Made by a program: the position numbers and the translations under genes. From positions 1 through 64,000 of the forward strand of contig NZ_JACRSY010000004.1 of NCBI RefSeq assembly GCF_014384995.1: a DNA stretch of 64,000 bases, in the 5' to 3' direction. Of the stretch, positions 1-8,844 are shown piece by piece. The DNA is from Zhenhengia yiwuensis. GTDB taxonomy: Bacteria > Bacillota > Clostridia > Lachnospirales > Cellulosilyticaceae. The notes beneath the pieces were generated by a model. The model was not told the origin of the DNA, did no database searches, and saw only the letters and a program-made list of their open reading frames with translations. The stretch's first letter is position 1; every line of letters starts with the position of its first letter.

Positions 1-224
1 ACGGACCGCTGGTGCATCTGTTAGGCTGCCAAGCCTATAGCAGAGTAGCCAAGTCTGGAACTGATAAACGCTGAAGGCATCTAAGCGTGAAACAGACCTC
101 AAGATAAGACTTCCCATCCGAAAGGAGTAAGACCCCTTGTAGACTACGAGGTAGATAGGTTGGAGGTGTAAGCATGGTAACATGTGTAGCTGACCAATAC
201 TAACGGTTCGAGGGTTTGACCTAA
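1..224 (+). rRNA. 23S ribosomal RNA, 3' end (partial)
   Basis: The 5' part lies outside the window. The sequence up to about position 222 is the conserved 3' end of bacterial 23S rRNA, including the near-terminal GACCAATACTAA element and the closing strand of the terminal helix. The exact mature end is uncertain by a few bases. A 9-bp stem (264-272 with 290-298) follows in the spacer and may help processing. Confidence 0.93.
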
Positions 225-339
225 AATAAGGTTAACTTGAAAAGATTATGTTTAGTTTTAAAAGTATATGCATAAATAAAAATTTAAAGCATATACTGTA
301 AGAGTAACCAATTAATTAATAGGTCTCTTACACAAATAT

Positions 340-411
<72 letters not shown>

Positions 412-418
412 TTTATAA

Positions 419-490
419 GGCCCATTGGTCAAGCGGTTAAGACACCGCCCTTTCACGGCGGTAACAGGAGTTCGATTCTCCTATGGGTCA
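419..490 (+). tRNA. tRNA-Glu (TTC)
   Basis: Acceptor GGCCCAT (419-425) pairs with ATGGGTC (483-489). The anticodon loop CTTTCAC carries TTC and the T-loop is TTCGATT. CCA is not encoded. It sits seven bases after tRNA-Asn and directly before the 5S gene. Confidence 0.95.
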
Positions 491-492
491 TT

Positions 493-609
493 TTTGGTGA
501 CGATGCGACTTAGGGAAACACCCGTTCCCATACCGAACACGTAGGTTAAGACTAAGTCGGCTGATGGTACTTGGCTGGAGACGGCCCGGGAGAGTAAGTG
601 GTTGCCAAA
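493..609 (+). rRNA. 5S ribosomal RNA
   Basis: About 117 nt. Terminal helix TTTGG (493-497) with CCAAA (605-609), the universally conserved CCCGTTCCCATACCGAACAC core, and GAGAGTA near the 3' end. It follows tRNA-Asn and tRNA-Glu rather than directly following the 23S gene. Confidence 0.95.
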
Positions 610-616
610 TTCATAT

Positions 617-687
617 GGCGGCATAGCCAAGTGGTAAGGCAGAGGTCTGCAACACCTTCATCACCAGTTCAAATCTGGTTGCCGCCT
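617..687 (+). tRNA. tRNA-Cys (GCA)
   Basis: Acceptor GGCGGCA (617-623) pairs with TGCCGCC (680-686), with discriminator T687 as usual for tRNA-Cys. The anticodon loop CTGCAAC carries GCA. CCA is not encoded. It is the last RNA of the rRNA operon. Confidence 0.95.
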
Positions 688-693
688 TTTAAA

Positions 694-725
694 AACAGCT
701 TAGATAATATCTAAGCTGTTTTTTT
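694..725 (+). terminator. Intrinsic terminator of the rRNA operon
   Basis: Hairpin with about 12 bp (AACAGCTTAGAT with its complement ATCTAAGCTGTT) and a three-base loop, followed by a run of T. It comes right after tRNA-Cys. Confidence 0.9.
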
Positions 726-844
726 GTATGTAGAAAATTATATTACCTAGATATTTAAAAATGGCCGTATTATAATCGATAGATAGAATTTGAAAGAAGA
801 TATAATTGGAATAGAGACCAACAGATGGAAGAGAAGGTAAATGG

Positions 845-1258
845 AGTACATTAGGGGCAGGTATAGAAGCTATAGCAGGGATTATGACGATAGTTATTAT
901 ATATAAGATAATGTTTTCTCAATATAATTTAATAGCCATCAAAAGGCTGTTGAAGGTTAAGATAGAATGGAAATAAGTAATCACAAAACCTATGATTGTT
1001 TCAATAGGTATGGGTGTAATGAGTTTCTTCCTATATAAAAGGTTTATAAGGGTTACACATAGTGTGATAAAATGGACATGAATTAGAGTACCAGTAGCAG
1101 TTTTAATTTATAGTATTGGATGCATATTAACTAAGACAGTTACATTACATGATATTCAATATATTCCACTAGTTAATAAATATATAAAGAAATTCAAAGA
1201 TAGGAATGTAAAAGATAATATATCGAAAATTTCTTTTTTCCATTATCAAAGGATTTAA
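845..1258 (+). pseudogene. Decayed 3' remnant of a SpoVB-like polysaccharide/lipid flippase
   Basis: One reading frame runs from about 845 to TAA at 1256-1258 and is broken by two internal stops (TAA at 974, TGA near 1079). The readable pieces are GAGIEAIAGIMTIVIIYKI, then KPMIVSIGMGVMSFFLYK, then VPVAVLIYSIGCILTKTVTL followed by DIQYIPLVNKYIKKF. This is the pattern of the last membrane segments and tail of SpoVB/MurJ-superfamily proteins, whose ends read roughly KPxxASxxMG...ILTKxLTKEDIxxIP. There is no start codon or ribosome binding site and only about a quarter of a normal 500-residue protein remains. I infer an inactivated, 5'-truncated gene. Assignment is by recalled family pattern only. 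Confidence 0.6.
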
Positions 1259-1327
1259 TTTATAATTCTTGAAAAATCATGTATAATAAGAATTAAAAAT
1301 GGTAATTAATCAAAGGAGGGTAAAGAA

Positions 1328-1522
1328 GTGAACTATCAAGTTGGAGATGTAGTGCAGATGAAGAAGCCGCACCCTTGTGGGACTAATGCCTGGGAAGTCC
1401 TAAGAGTGGGGGCGGACTTCAAACTGCGCTGCCAACAATGCCAACATATTATTATGTTACCACGTGACAAGTTTGAAAAAAATGTAAAAAAAGTTTTAAA
1501 ACATGCAGATTCTGAAGCTTAA
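1328..1522 (+). CDS. DUF951 family small protein
   Basis: A 64-residue protein with a GTG start behind AAAGGAGGG. It has the features of the DUF951 family: an N-terminal YxVGDVVxMKKPHPCG segment, a central WEVLRVGADFKLRCxxC, and PRxxFEKxxKKV near the end. One Cys in HPCG and a CQQC pair could bind metal. No biochemical role is established to my knowledge. Family members commonly lie just upstream of rpsF or near the origin in Firmicutes, as here. A promoter candidate for rpsF lies after it, so it may be its own short transcript. Confidence 0.85.
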   Translation: MNYQVGDVVQMKKPHPCGTNAWEVLRVGADFKLRCQQCQHIIMLPRDKFEKNVKKVLKHADSEA

Positions 1523-1558
1523 AAGCAACATTATCCAGCATGTTTTTCATTAAAAAGC

Positions 1559-1587
1559 TTGTATTCATTACCTGTTTATGATAAGAT
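1559..1587 (+). promoter_or_regulatory. Candidate sigma-A promoter for rpsF-ssb-rpsR
   Basis: TTGTAT (1559-1564), 17-bp spacer, TAAGAT (1582-1587). The predicted start near 1594 leaves a leader of about 60 nt before rpsF. That leader holds a 7-bp hairpin (CTCTACA with TGTAGGG, roughly 1610-1628). The -10 box is imperfect. Confidence 0.45.
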
Positions 1588-1654
1588 AGTAAACTGTAAT
1601 GTAATCCTTGCTCTACACAAGATGTAGGGCCAAAGTCCAAAAGGAGGTGCCAAG

Positions 1655-1945
1655 ATGAAAAACTACGAATTATCACTAGTATTTATCTCAACTTTAAGTG
1701 AAGAAGAAAAAGTAGCTAACCTTGAAAAAGTGAAAGAATTAATCGCTCGTTTCGGTGGTGAAGTTACTAACGTTGATGATTGGGGCAAAAGAAAACTTGC
1801 TTATGAAATCAACAAACAAAAAGAAGGTTTCTACTACTTCATTCAATTCAATGCTGAGACATCAACTCCAGCAGAACTTGAAAGCAGACTTCGTATCACA
1901 GAAACTGTTCTTCGTTACTTAATCGTACGTCTTGACGAAAAATAA
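1655..1945 (+). CDS. rpsF: 30S ribosomal protein bS6
   Basis: 96 residues, normal length for bS6. It begins MKNYELSLVFIST and has the family signature of a single alpha-beta ferredoxin-like fold, including VDDWGKRKLAYEINKQKEG and the C-terminal LRITETVLRYLIVRLD. bS6 binds bS18 on the small subunit platform. The start follows AAAGGAGGTG with good spacing. It heads the conserved rpsF-ssb-rpsR operon, with 27 bp to ssb. Confidence 0.97.
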   Translation: MKNYELSLVFISTLSEEEKVANLEKVKELIARFGGEVTNVDDWGKRKLAYEINKQKEGFYYFIQFNAETSTPAELESRLRITETVLRYLIVRLDEK

Positions 1946-1972
1946 TAATAACCGTAAGAAGGAGGTTATGAT

Positions 1973-2428
1973 ATGAATAAAGTTATCCTAATGGGACGTT
2001 TAACACGTGATCCAGAAGTACGTTATTCACAATCTGCCAATCCAGTTGCAGTTGCAAGATATGGACTAGCTGTTAGAAAACAATTTGCAAAACAGGGAGA
2101 ACCAGATGTGGACTTCTTTAATATAGTTGCTTTTGGGAAAGCCGGAGAATTTGCAGAAAAGTTCTTTAGAAAAGGACAAATGGTTGCAGTCGTAGGTAGA
2201 CTCCAAACTAATAGTTGGGAAGACCAACAAAGAGTGAAACATACATCAATTGAGATTGTTGTAGAAGAGCAACATTTTGCAGAAAGTAAATCTTCAGCCG
2301 AATCAAGAGGTGTTATGACAAATAGCCCACTTGAAAGTATGTCCCCTGCCTCAACTAATCCTTCAACTGGTCCAGTAGATGGTTTTATGCCAACTACTAT
2401 GGAAGAAGACGACGATTTACCATTCTAA
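1973..2428 (+). CDS. ssb: Single-stranded DNA-binding protein
   Basis: 151 residues. The N-terminal OB fold (about 1-105) starts MNKVILMGRLTRDPEVRY and contains DFFNIVAFGKAGEFAEKFFRKGQ. A flexible, Ser/Pro/Thr-rich linker follows, then the acidic tail EEDDDLPF, the docking peptide for replication and repair partners. It protects single-stranded DNA at forks. Start at ATG behind AAGGAGGT. It lies between rpsF and rpsR, the standard Firmicute arrangement. Confidence 0.97.
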   Translation: MNKVILMGRLTRDPEVRYSQSANPVAVARYGLAVRKQFAKQGEPDVDFFNIVAFGKAGEFAEKFFRKGQMVAVVGRLQTNSWEDQQRVKHTSIEIVVEEQHFAESKSSAESRGVMTNSPLESMSPASTNPSTGPVDGFMPTTMEEDDDLPF

Positions 2429-2453
2429 ATCACTTAAAAGGAGGGAAAATACC

Positions 2454-2687
2454 ATGGCAATGCAAAAAAGACGTAACCGTAGAAGACGTAAAGTTAATCA
2501 ATTTGCAGGTGATAACATCAAAAAAATCAACTACAAAGATATTAACACACTTAAAAAGTTTATCTCTGAAAGAGGTAAAATTCTTCCTAGAAGAATTACA
2601 GGTAACTCTGCTAAAGCACAACGCAAACTTACAGTTGCTATCAAACGTGCAAGACATATAGCACTTTTACCATACACTCAAGACTAA
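2454..2687 (+). CDS. rpsR: 30S ribosomal protein bS18
   Basis: 77 residues. Arg-rich N terminus (MAMQKRRNRRRRKVNQF), then the conserved INYKDINTLKKFISERGKILPRRITG and KAQRKLTVAIKRARHIALLPYT. It binds 16S rRNA together with bS6. I chose ATG 2454 because AAAGGAGGG lies nine bases upstream; the ATG at 2460 is too far from it. No zinc-binding Cys residues are present, so this is the Cys-minus form. Confidence 0.97.
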   Translation: MAMQKRRNRRRRKVNQFAGDNIKKINYKDINTLKKFISERGKILPRRITGNSAKAQRKLTVAIKRARHIALLPYTQD

Positions 2688-2755
2688 TTAAGAATTATTA
2701 AATTCAATTCAGCACTATATAGAGAGACAAATAAGCGCACACACAATATGCACAC

Positions 2756-2782
2756 GCACTGCTTTTAGCAGTGCTTTTTTTT
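2756..2782 (+). terminator. Intrinsic terminator after rpsR
   Basis: Perfect 7-bp stem GCACTGC/GCAGTGC with a TTTTA loop, followed by eight T. It closes the rpsF-ssb-rpsR operon. Confidence 0.9.
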
Positions 2783-2881
2783 ATATATAAGGTGGTAGGG
2801 AGGTGCCTATAGTGGGGGACTATATATAATCTCTAAATTATGATATAATAGAGAGGACTCATTGAGGAGGATTAAAAAGCT

Positions 2882-3856
2882 ATGAATCAAGATATAAGAC
2901 AGTATGTAAAGTTATTGATGATAAGCCTTTTATATATTGCATTAGGGATTATAGGCATATATTCTAGTACACTTATCTTTTTAGTACCTTTATTAATGGC
3001 CCCTATGGCTATCTATTTAATGAGTAGCAAAAGAAACTATACAAGAGATATAATAATGCATATGGTGATTAGTATACTTATTTTTGGTATGACTATGCGA
3101 TTTGATGAGGCATTATTATATCTGATTAGTGTGGCGATCCCTGCGCATATATTAGTAGCATGTTATAGAAAACAGTATTCTGTACCTCATGTTGCTATGT
3201 ATACAGGCATAGGGACAGTTGGGTTATTCTATATTTATATTATAGCCATGAAGTATTTACAAATCGATTATATAGCAATGTATAATGCCTTGTTAGACGC
3301 CTTTAAAGTAGAATATATCAAAATGATAGAAGAAATGAGTCAGATGACTAATATGTCTGAACAAATGGCAGTGCAAATCAAGGTTATTAAAGAGCAACTT
3401 CCAAAGATTATTTCTTTATTTAAATACACCTATCCTGCCATGTTATTAGAAGCAGGTATTGTTATAGGGTTATTAAGTACAGCAATCATTACTCTAATTG
3501 GAAGAATGAAAAAGTGGCGTATGGCATCTCTTACACAACTTGTAAATTTTAAGTTTTCTAAATGGATGGCAGGGCTATTTTTAATTGCAGGATTTATTAT
3601 TCAATTTAGTTCAGGAGGAAATGACTCACTTACAGCACTTGGCATTAATCTTTACTATTTTATAAGCTATTTATTACAGCTTATAGGGATTGTAGCGCTG
3701 ATTATGATTATTAGAAAAAGTAAATGGAGCTCAGGCCTTAAAGTGATCAGTATTGTACTCAGTTTAATGATGTTTTGGACTACACCATTCATAATGATGA
3801 TTATTGGACTTGGAGATACTTTATTTAATTTTAGAAAAGTTGATATTATTGTTTAG
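2882..3856 (+). CDS. YybS-like DUF2232 multi-pass membrane protein
   Basis: 324 residues with about eight hydrophobic segments (for example around 14-47, 56-75, 80-98, 105-130, 190-212, 228-245, 255-280, 286-315). This is the size and topology of the DUF2232/YybS family, which sits directly upstream of gdpP in many Firmicutes. The fold resembles small-molecule transporters of the ECF-S type, but no substrate is known. ATG follows GAGGAGG. It is 18 bp upstream of gdpP and clearly co-transcribed. Function is inferred only from family and context. Confidence 0.85.
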   Translation: MNQDIRQYVKLLMISLLYIALGIIGIYSSTLIFLVPLLMAPMAIYLMSSKRNYTRDIIMHMVISILIFGMTMRFDEALLYLISVAIPAHILVACYRKQYSVPHVAMYTGIGTVGLFYIYIIAMKYLQIDYIAMYNALLDAFKVEYIKMIEEMSQMTNMSEQMAVQIKVIKEQLPKIISLFKYTYPAMLLEAGIVIGLLSTAIITLIGRMKKWRMASLTQLVNFKFSKWMAGLFLIAGFIIQFSSGGNDSLTALGINLYYFISYLLQLIGIVALIMIIRKSKWSSGLKVISIVLSLMMFWTTPFIMMIIGLGDTLFNFRKVDIIV

Positions 3857-3874
3857 CTAGGGAAGGTAGGAACT

Positions 3875-5881
3875 ATGAGTACAAAGAAAAAAAATCCATT
3901 AGGTTATATGGCCTATATAATACGCTTTGCTCAGGTGTGTTTTGTATTTGGAATAATACAAGGGATAATAGGGATTTACTTTAACACCTTTTTTGGTATT
4001 TTTGAAGCTTTAATTTTTGTAGGTATGCTTGCATATAGTTTTATGTTAGAAAAACGTTTAAAGTCGCATATGCAAGCTGAAATATTAGATCAAGTTAATG
4101 CTTTAGGTAAAATCAAAAAAGATATGTTTATAGATTCGCCTATTCCTATTGTTGTTATTGATAAAATTGGAACCATTGTATGGAGTAATGAATCTTTCAG
4201 AAGTATATTAGATGAGGAAGAAGATATAGATAAGAATATACGTGCTATATTTCCAGATTTTCAAATGGAGAACTTACCAAAAGAAACAGAGCTCTATGAG
4301 CGAGATATCTTAAAAAACGAGCAGCATTATCATATGATCTGTAATAAAGTTATAGATGTAGAAAATGCTTCTAACTTCCAATATGTATTATACTTTATTG
4401 ATACAACAACTCAAAAAGAGTTAGAAGAACAAGTTAAGAAGCAAAGGTGCATGGTAGGTTATATCTATATTGATAATTACGAAGAGATTATGCAAAGCAT
4501 AGAAGAAGTTAGAAGACCTATGTTAGGAGCTATCATTGATAGAAAGATTAATATATGGTTTAAAAATAATGATGTAGCAGTTTGTAAATTTGATAGAGAT
4601 CGTTATATGATTTTCTTTACTCAAGAAAATCTAGAAAAGATGCAAAATCGTAAATTTGATATTTTAGATGAGCTTAGACATATTCAGGTAGGTAATGATT
4701 TACCTGTTACTGTAAGCATTGGTATAGGGCGTAATTTTGACTCCCTTATTGGTTCTAAAGAAGACGCTAGAGCTGCTTTTGACCTTGCATTAGGTCGTGG
4801 TGGGGATCAAGCGATTATTAAGAAAAATGATAAATATACGTTTTATGGTGGTAAAACTAAAGAGGTTGAGAAGAGTACACGTGTAAAAGTAAGAATTAAA
4901 GCTTATGCTTTTAAAGAGCTATTACATGAGGCTGATAAAGTTCTTATTATGGGGCATCAGAATATTGATATGGACTGTTTAGGGGCGGCTATGGGTGTTT
5001 ATAGAGCTGCTACCATTATGGGTAAGAAAGCCCATATTATTTTACAGGACTCTACCTTTGCAGTACAGGAACTTTATAATAGAATTATAGAATTGCCAGA
5101 ATATCAAGATTTATTTATTTCACAAGAAAGAGCAGACCAAGAACTTACTAAACAGACATTAGTTGTCCTTGTAGATGTTCATAGAAAGAGTTATTTAGAG
5201 TACCCAGCGCTTTTAGATAAGACAGATAATATAGTTGTATTTGATCACCATAGATTAAGTACAGATTACATTGAGAATGCAGTACTTACTTATATTGAAC
5301 CGTTTATCTCTTCAACAAGTGAAATGATTTCAGAGATTCTTATTTATCTTGCAGATAAAGTAAAACTTACTCAGATAGAAGCAGATGCACTTCTTGCAGG
5401 AATTACAGTAGATACTAAAAACTTTGCTTTTAAAGCAGGGGTAAGGACTTTTGAGGCGGCAGCCTTCCTCAGAAGGGCTGGTGCAGATAGCACAAGGGTA
5501 CGTATGTTATTTCAAAATGATATGGAAACGTATAAGATTAAAGCAACAACGATTAAAGATGCTGAAATATGGGATGAAGATATTGCTGTGGCTGTTGTAA
5601 CTAACAATCATATGCATTCTAATATTATAGCAGCTCAAATTGCTGATGAACTGCTTACTATTAAGGGTATACAGACTACATTTGTTATTACAGTTAATGG
5701 CCCTGATTTACAAGTTAGTGCAAGAGCTCTAGGTGATATGAATGTTCAACGTATTATGGAGATGCTAGGTGGAGGTGGGCATAAGAATATTGCAGGTGCC
5801 CAGCTTAAAGATACAACAGTTGAAGATATGAAAGTAAAACTTAGAGAAGCAATTAATGATTATAAACAGGAAGGTGAATAG
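3875..5881 (+). CDS. gdpP: Cyclic-di-AMP phosphodiesterase GdpP
   Basis: 668 residues, the usual GdpP length. Order: two N-terminal membrane helices (about 12-58), a PAS-like sensor domain (about 75-180), a degenerate GGDEF domain (about 180-310) without an intact GGDEF signature, then DHH and DHHA1 domains. Metal-binding motifs are GHQNIDMDCLGAA (near 360), VDVHRKS, FDHHR (near 457) and GGGGHKNIAGAQ (near 633). The DHH-DHHA1 unit hydrolyses c-di-AMP to pApA, controlling potassium and osmotic balance and wall homeostasis. The gene ends one base before the rplI start, so translation is probably coupled. Confidence 0.95.
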   Translation: MSTKKKNPLGYMAYIIRFAQVCFVFGIIQGIIGIYFNTFFGIFEALIFVGMLAYSFMLEKRLKSHMQAEILDQVNALGKIKKDMFIDSPIPIVVIDKIGTIVWSNESFRSILDEEEDIDKNIRAIFPDFQMENLPKETELYERDILKNEQHYHMICNKVIDVENASNFQYVLYFIDTTTQKELEEQVKKQRCMVGYIYIDNYEEIMQSIEEVRRPMLGAIIDRKINIWFKNNDVAVCKFDRDRYMIFFTQENLEKMQNRKFDILDELRHIQVGNDLPVTVSIGIGRNFDSLIGSKEDARAAFDLALGRGGDQAIIKKNDKYTFYGGKTKEVEKSTRVKVRIKAYAFKELLHEADKVLIMGHQNIDMDCLGAAMGVYRAATIMGKKAHIILQDSTFAVQELYNRIIELPEYQDLFISQERADQELTKQTLVVLVDVHRKSYLEYPALLDKTDNIVVFDHHRLSTDYIENAVLTYIEPFISSTSEMISEILIYLADKVKLTQIEADALLAGITVDTKNFAFKAGVRTFEAAAFLRRAGADSTRVRMLFQNDMETYKIKATTIKDAEIWDEDIAVAVVTNNHMHSNIIAAQIADELLTIKGIQTTFVITVNGPDLQVSARALGDMNVQRIMEMLGGGGHKNIAGAQLKDTTVEDMKVKLREAINDYKQEGE

Positions 5882-5882
5882 A

Positions 5883-6332
5883 ATGAAAGTTATTTTAACA
5901 CAAGATGTAAAAAAAGTAGGTAAAAAAGGTGATGTTTTAGAAGTTAAAGATGGATATGCTAGAAATGCCCTTTTCCCAAAAGGTTTAGCAGTAGAAGCGA
6001 ATGCAGTTAATCTTAATCAAAGAAAAGTAGAGCAACGTTCTGAAGATAAGAAAAAACAACAAGAATTAGATGCAGCTAATGAAACAAAAGCATTAATTCA
6101 TGAGAAAAAAGTAAGCATTCCTATTAAAACAGGTGAAGGCGGACGCGTATTTGGTTCTGTAACAACAAAAGAGATTGCAGAAAGTATTCAAGTTGCTTTT
6201 GGTGTTAAAGTAGATAAGAAAAAAATCAATCTTGCTCAGCCTATTAAAGCAGTAGGAACAAAAACAGTAGAGGTTAAACTACATCCAAAAGTAACAGCAG
6301 AAGTTACTGTTTGCACAGTTGAATCAAAATAA
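5883..6332 (+). CDS. rplI: 50S ribosomal protein bL9
   Basis: 149 residues. N-terminal domain MKVILTQDVKKVGKKGDVLEVKDGYARNALFPKGLA, a long connecting helix rich in Lys/Gln/Glu (about 50-80), then the C-terminal rRNA-binding domain with GGRVFGSVTTKEIAE and KAVGTKTVEVKLHPKVTAEV. The start is ATG 5883, with GGAAGGTG upstream inside the end of gdpP. bL9 is typically encoded between gdpP and dnaB. Confidence 0.97.
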   Translation: MKVILTQDVKKVGKKGDVLEVKDGYARNALFPKGLAVEANAVNLNQRKVEQRSEDKKKQQELDAANETKALIHEKKVSIPIKTGEGGRVFGSVTTKEIAESIQVAFGVKVDKKKINLAQPIKAVGTKTVEVKLHPKVTAEVTVCTVESK

Positions 6333-6359
6333 TTCATAATAAGGAAGAGAGGAACGTCT

Positions 6360-7691
6360 ATGGATGAGTCACAAATAATGCGTATTCCTCCACATAATAT
6401 TGAAGCAGAGCAATCCGTAATCGGCGCCATTATTATGGATCATGAAGCACTTATAGTAGCTACTGAAACTTTAAAGCCAAAGGATTTTTATAGACCGGAT
6501 CATCAAGAAATTTATAGTGCTATTATGGAGCTTTATACTTCTAATAGTCCTGTAGACCTTGTTACGATTCAAAATAGGTTATCTGAAAAAGGGGTTTTAG
6601 AACAGGTTGGTGGCATTAGCTATTTAGCAGAGCTTGCAACCATCGTTCCAACTTCTGCACATATTAAGGAATATGCAAAGATTGTACAAGAGAAATCAAT
6701 GCTTAGAAAGCTTATTAAAGCCAGTCAAGATATTAGTGCAAAAAGCTATGAAGGCGAAGAGGGACTTCATGATATTATGGGATTTGCAGAAAAGCAAATT
6801 TTTGATATTACTCAAAATGTCCAGACAGAAGATTTCTCACATATTAATGAAATTGTTGTTACTTCTATTGATAAAATAGAACAGGCACATATTACAAAAG
6901 GCGGTATTACAGGTGTACCTACTGGGTTTATTGACTTAGACTATAAAACAGCAGGGATGCAACCTTCTGACCTCATTCTAGTTGCTGCTAGGCCTTCTAT
7001 GGGCAAGACAGCTTTCTCATTGAACATTATTCAAACTGCAGCTATAAAGCATAAGAAAAAAGTAGCTGTATTCAGTCTGGAAATGGCAAAAGACCAGCTC
7101 GTAAACCGTATGCTATGCGCAGAAGCATTAGTAGATGCACAGAAAGTACGTACAGGTAACTTAGAGCCAGAAGATTGGGATCGTATTGCTATGGCTATCC
7201 CTAATCTAAGTGCTGCAGATGTCTTTATAGATGATACACCTGGTATCTCTGTTATGGAAATGCGTGCTAAGTGTCGTAGGCTGAAACTTGAAAAAGGACT
7301 TGATCTTATTATGATTGACTACTTGCAGCTTATGACAGGTAGTTCAAAATCAGATTCAAGGCAGCAGGAAATCTCAGAGATTTCACGTTCTTTAAAAGCA
7401 CTTGCTAGAGAGATGCAGGCACCTGTAATTGCTTTATCACAGCTCTCTCGTGCGTGTGAAGCCCGTGCAGACCATAGACCTATGTTATCAGACCTTAGGG
7501 AATCTGGAGCTATCGAGCAGGATGCTGACGTTGTTATGTTCTTATACAGAGATGAGTATTATCACCCAGATTCAGATAAGAAGAACATTGGTGAAGTTAT
7601 TATTGCAAAACAAAGAAATGGTCCAACAGGTACAGTAGAACTGGTATGGCTTGGACAATATACAAAATTCGTTAATAAAGATAGAGAATAG
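6360..7691 (+). CDS. dnaB: Replicative DNA helicase DnaB/DnaC
   Basis: 443 residues, normal for the hexameric 5'-3' replicative helicase (called DnaC in Bacillus). The N-terminal domain (about 5-105) opens with RIPPHNIEAEQSVIGAI and mediates primase contact. The RecA-like motor carries Walker A RPSMGKT (about 211-217), the FSLEM motif, Walker B LIMIDYLQLM, and LSQLSR plus the arginine-finger region RADHRPMLSDLRESGAIEQDADVV. No intein is present. ATG follows GGAAGAGAGG. It is the last gene of the gdpP-rplI-dnaB run. The likely helicase loader is encoded at 21851-22897. Confidence 0.97.
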   Translation: MDESQIMRIPPHNIEAEQSVIGAIIMDHEALIVATETLKPKDFYRPDHQEIYSAIMELYTSNSPVDLVTIQNRLSEKGVLEQVGGISYLAELATIVPTSAHIKEYAKIVQEKSMLRKLIKASQDISAKSYEGEEGLHDIMGFAEKQIFDITQNVQTEDFSHINEIVVTSIDKIEQAHITKGGITGVPTGFIDLDYKTAGMQPSDLILVAARPSMGKTAFSLNIIQTAAIKHKKKVAVFSLEMAKDQLVNRMLCAEALVDAQKVRTGNLEPEDWDRIAMAIPNLSAADVFIDDTPGISVMEMRAKCRRLKLEKGLDLIMIDYLQLMTGSSKSDSRQQEISEISRSLKALAREMQAPVIALSQLSRACEARADHRPMLSDLRESGAIEQDADVVMFLYRDEYYHPDSDKKNIGEVIIAKQRNGPTGTVELVWLGQYTKFVNKDRE

Positions 7692-7693
7692 TA

Positions 7694-7727
7694 AAAGAGG
7701 TATGAACATGAGTCATACCTCTTTTTA
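7694..7727 (+). terminator. Intrinsic terminator after dnaB
   Basis: 12-bp stem AAAGAGGTATGA/TCATACCTCTTT with a 7-nt loop and a T run, starting just after the dnaB stop. Confidence 0.88.
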
Positions 7728-7788
7728 TGTTATGAGTGTCCTATTAGATACGAGATAAGTAATTATAGTATATCGGTTCTATAAATGA

Positions 7789-8844
7789 CTATGCTTTGGC
7801 TAAGGTACTATGGATTTCTGCAAAGATATCTTCTACATGCTCAATGTGAGTAGCTTTATAAGCATTACTGCCGCAGAATAGCAGTGCATTCTCTGTATCA
7901 CCATTAACGGCATGAATAAGGGCACTGGAAATACAATAAGGAATATCTGTCACACCACACTTATGAAGACAGTGGAAGAAGCAAGCTTTATTGCCACGGG
8001 GGTTAGTGATAAAATCATTTAAAATGGCACGTCCTGGCATACCTACAGGACTTTTAATAATACCTATGCTATCTTCTGTAGAGTGAATATAAGCTTCTTT
8101 AAAGGCTAAATCGGCATCACATTCATGAGTTGTTACAAAGCGTGTTGCCATTTGTACGCCATCGGCACCTTCTTTTAGTGCGCATGCCACATCTTTACCA
8201 GTATAAATACCGCCAGCAGCAATAACAGGAATAGATTTATTATATTTTTGACCATATTCTAGGGCTACAGCCTTAACTTCTTTAACAAGATCCATAAGTA
8301 CAGGAGGATTATCAAGTACATCAGCATGGAAACCTAAATGACCGCCAGCAAGAGGGCCTTCTACTACAATAGCATCAGGTGTACATTGGTACTTCCTATC
8401 CCAGTGCTTACAGATGATATTAGCAGCCTTACCAGAAGATACAATAGGGACGATTTGAGTACTAGAACCTTTTGTATAAAGTGGGAGATCTAAAGGAAGC
8501 CCTGCACCTGAAATAATAAGATCAATTTTAGATTCTACAGCCTTTTTTACATATTCACCATAGTGTTTCATGGCAACCATTAAATTAACGCCAATAATAC
8601 CTTCTGGTGCTTTTAAACGTGCTTTATGAATTTCATCTGCAAGAGCACGTAAATTTGCTTCAAGTGTATTCTTAATAAAGTCTTTTTCTCTATAACCAAT
8701 TTGTGCGCCTGAAATGATTCCTATACCACCACATTTTGCTACACTTCCAGCTAATGAACTTAAAGATACGCCTACTCCCATACCACCTTGGATAACTGGG
8801 AATTTTGGTCTTAAATGACCTATAATAAGTTTTGATATTGACAT
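7789..8844 (-). CDS. NAD(P)H-dependent flavin oxidoreductase (nitronate monooxygenase/FabK-like)
   Basis: 351 residues, an FMN-binding TIM barrel of the 2-nitropropane dioxygenase/YrpB family. It opens with PKFPVIQGGMGVGVSLSSLAGSVAKCGGIGIIS, has VVEGPLAGGHLG (phosphate/flavin loop), PVIAAGGIYTGKDVACALKEGADGVQMATRF, and a Cys-containing tail. Members oxidise nitronates or act as enoyl reductases; sequence alone does not decide. With no fatty-acid genes nearby, a generic oxidoreductase is the safer call. The start at 8844 is chosen over an in-frame ATG 33 bases upstream because GAGGTG sits just ahead of it and the family begins there. Monocistronic, convergent with dnaB. Confidence 0.85.
   Translation of the reverse strand: MSISKLIIGHLRPKFPVIQGGMGVGVSLSSLAGSVAKCGGIGIISGAQIGYREKDFIKNTLEANLRALADEIHKARLKAPEGIIGVNLMVAMKHYGEYVKKAVESKIDLIISGAGLPLDLPLYTKGSSTQIVPIVSSGKAANIICKHWDRKYQCTPDAIVVEGPLAGGHLGFHADVLDNPPVLMDLVKEVKAVALEYGQKYNKSIPVIAAGGIYTGKDVACALKEGADGVQMATRFVTTHECDADLAFKEAYIHSTEDSIGIIKSPVGMPGRAILNDFITNPRGNKACFFHCLHKCGVTDIPYCISSALIHAVNGDTENALLFCGSNAYKATHIEHVEDIFAEIHSTLAKA

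Noticed and set aside
2820..2850. TATAAT at 2844-2849 as a promoter for DUF2232-gdpP-rplI-dnaB.
   Set aside because: The -10 is good but no convincing -35 lies at 16-18 bp; the region is simply AT-rich. A promoter is needed here but I cannot fix it.
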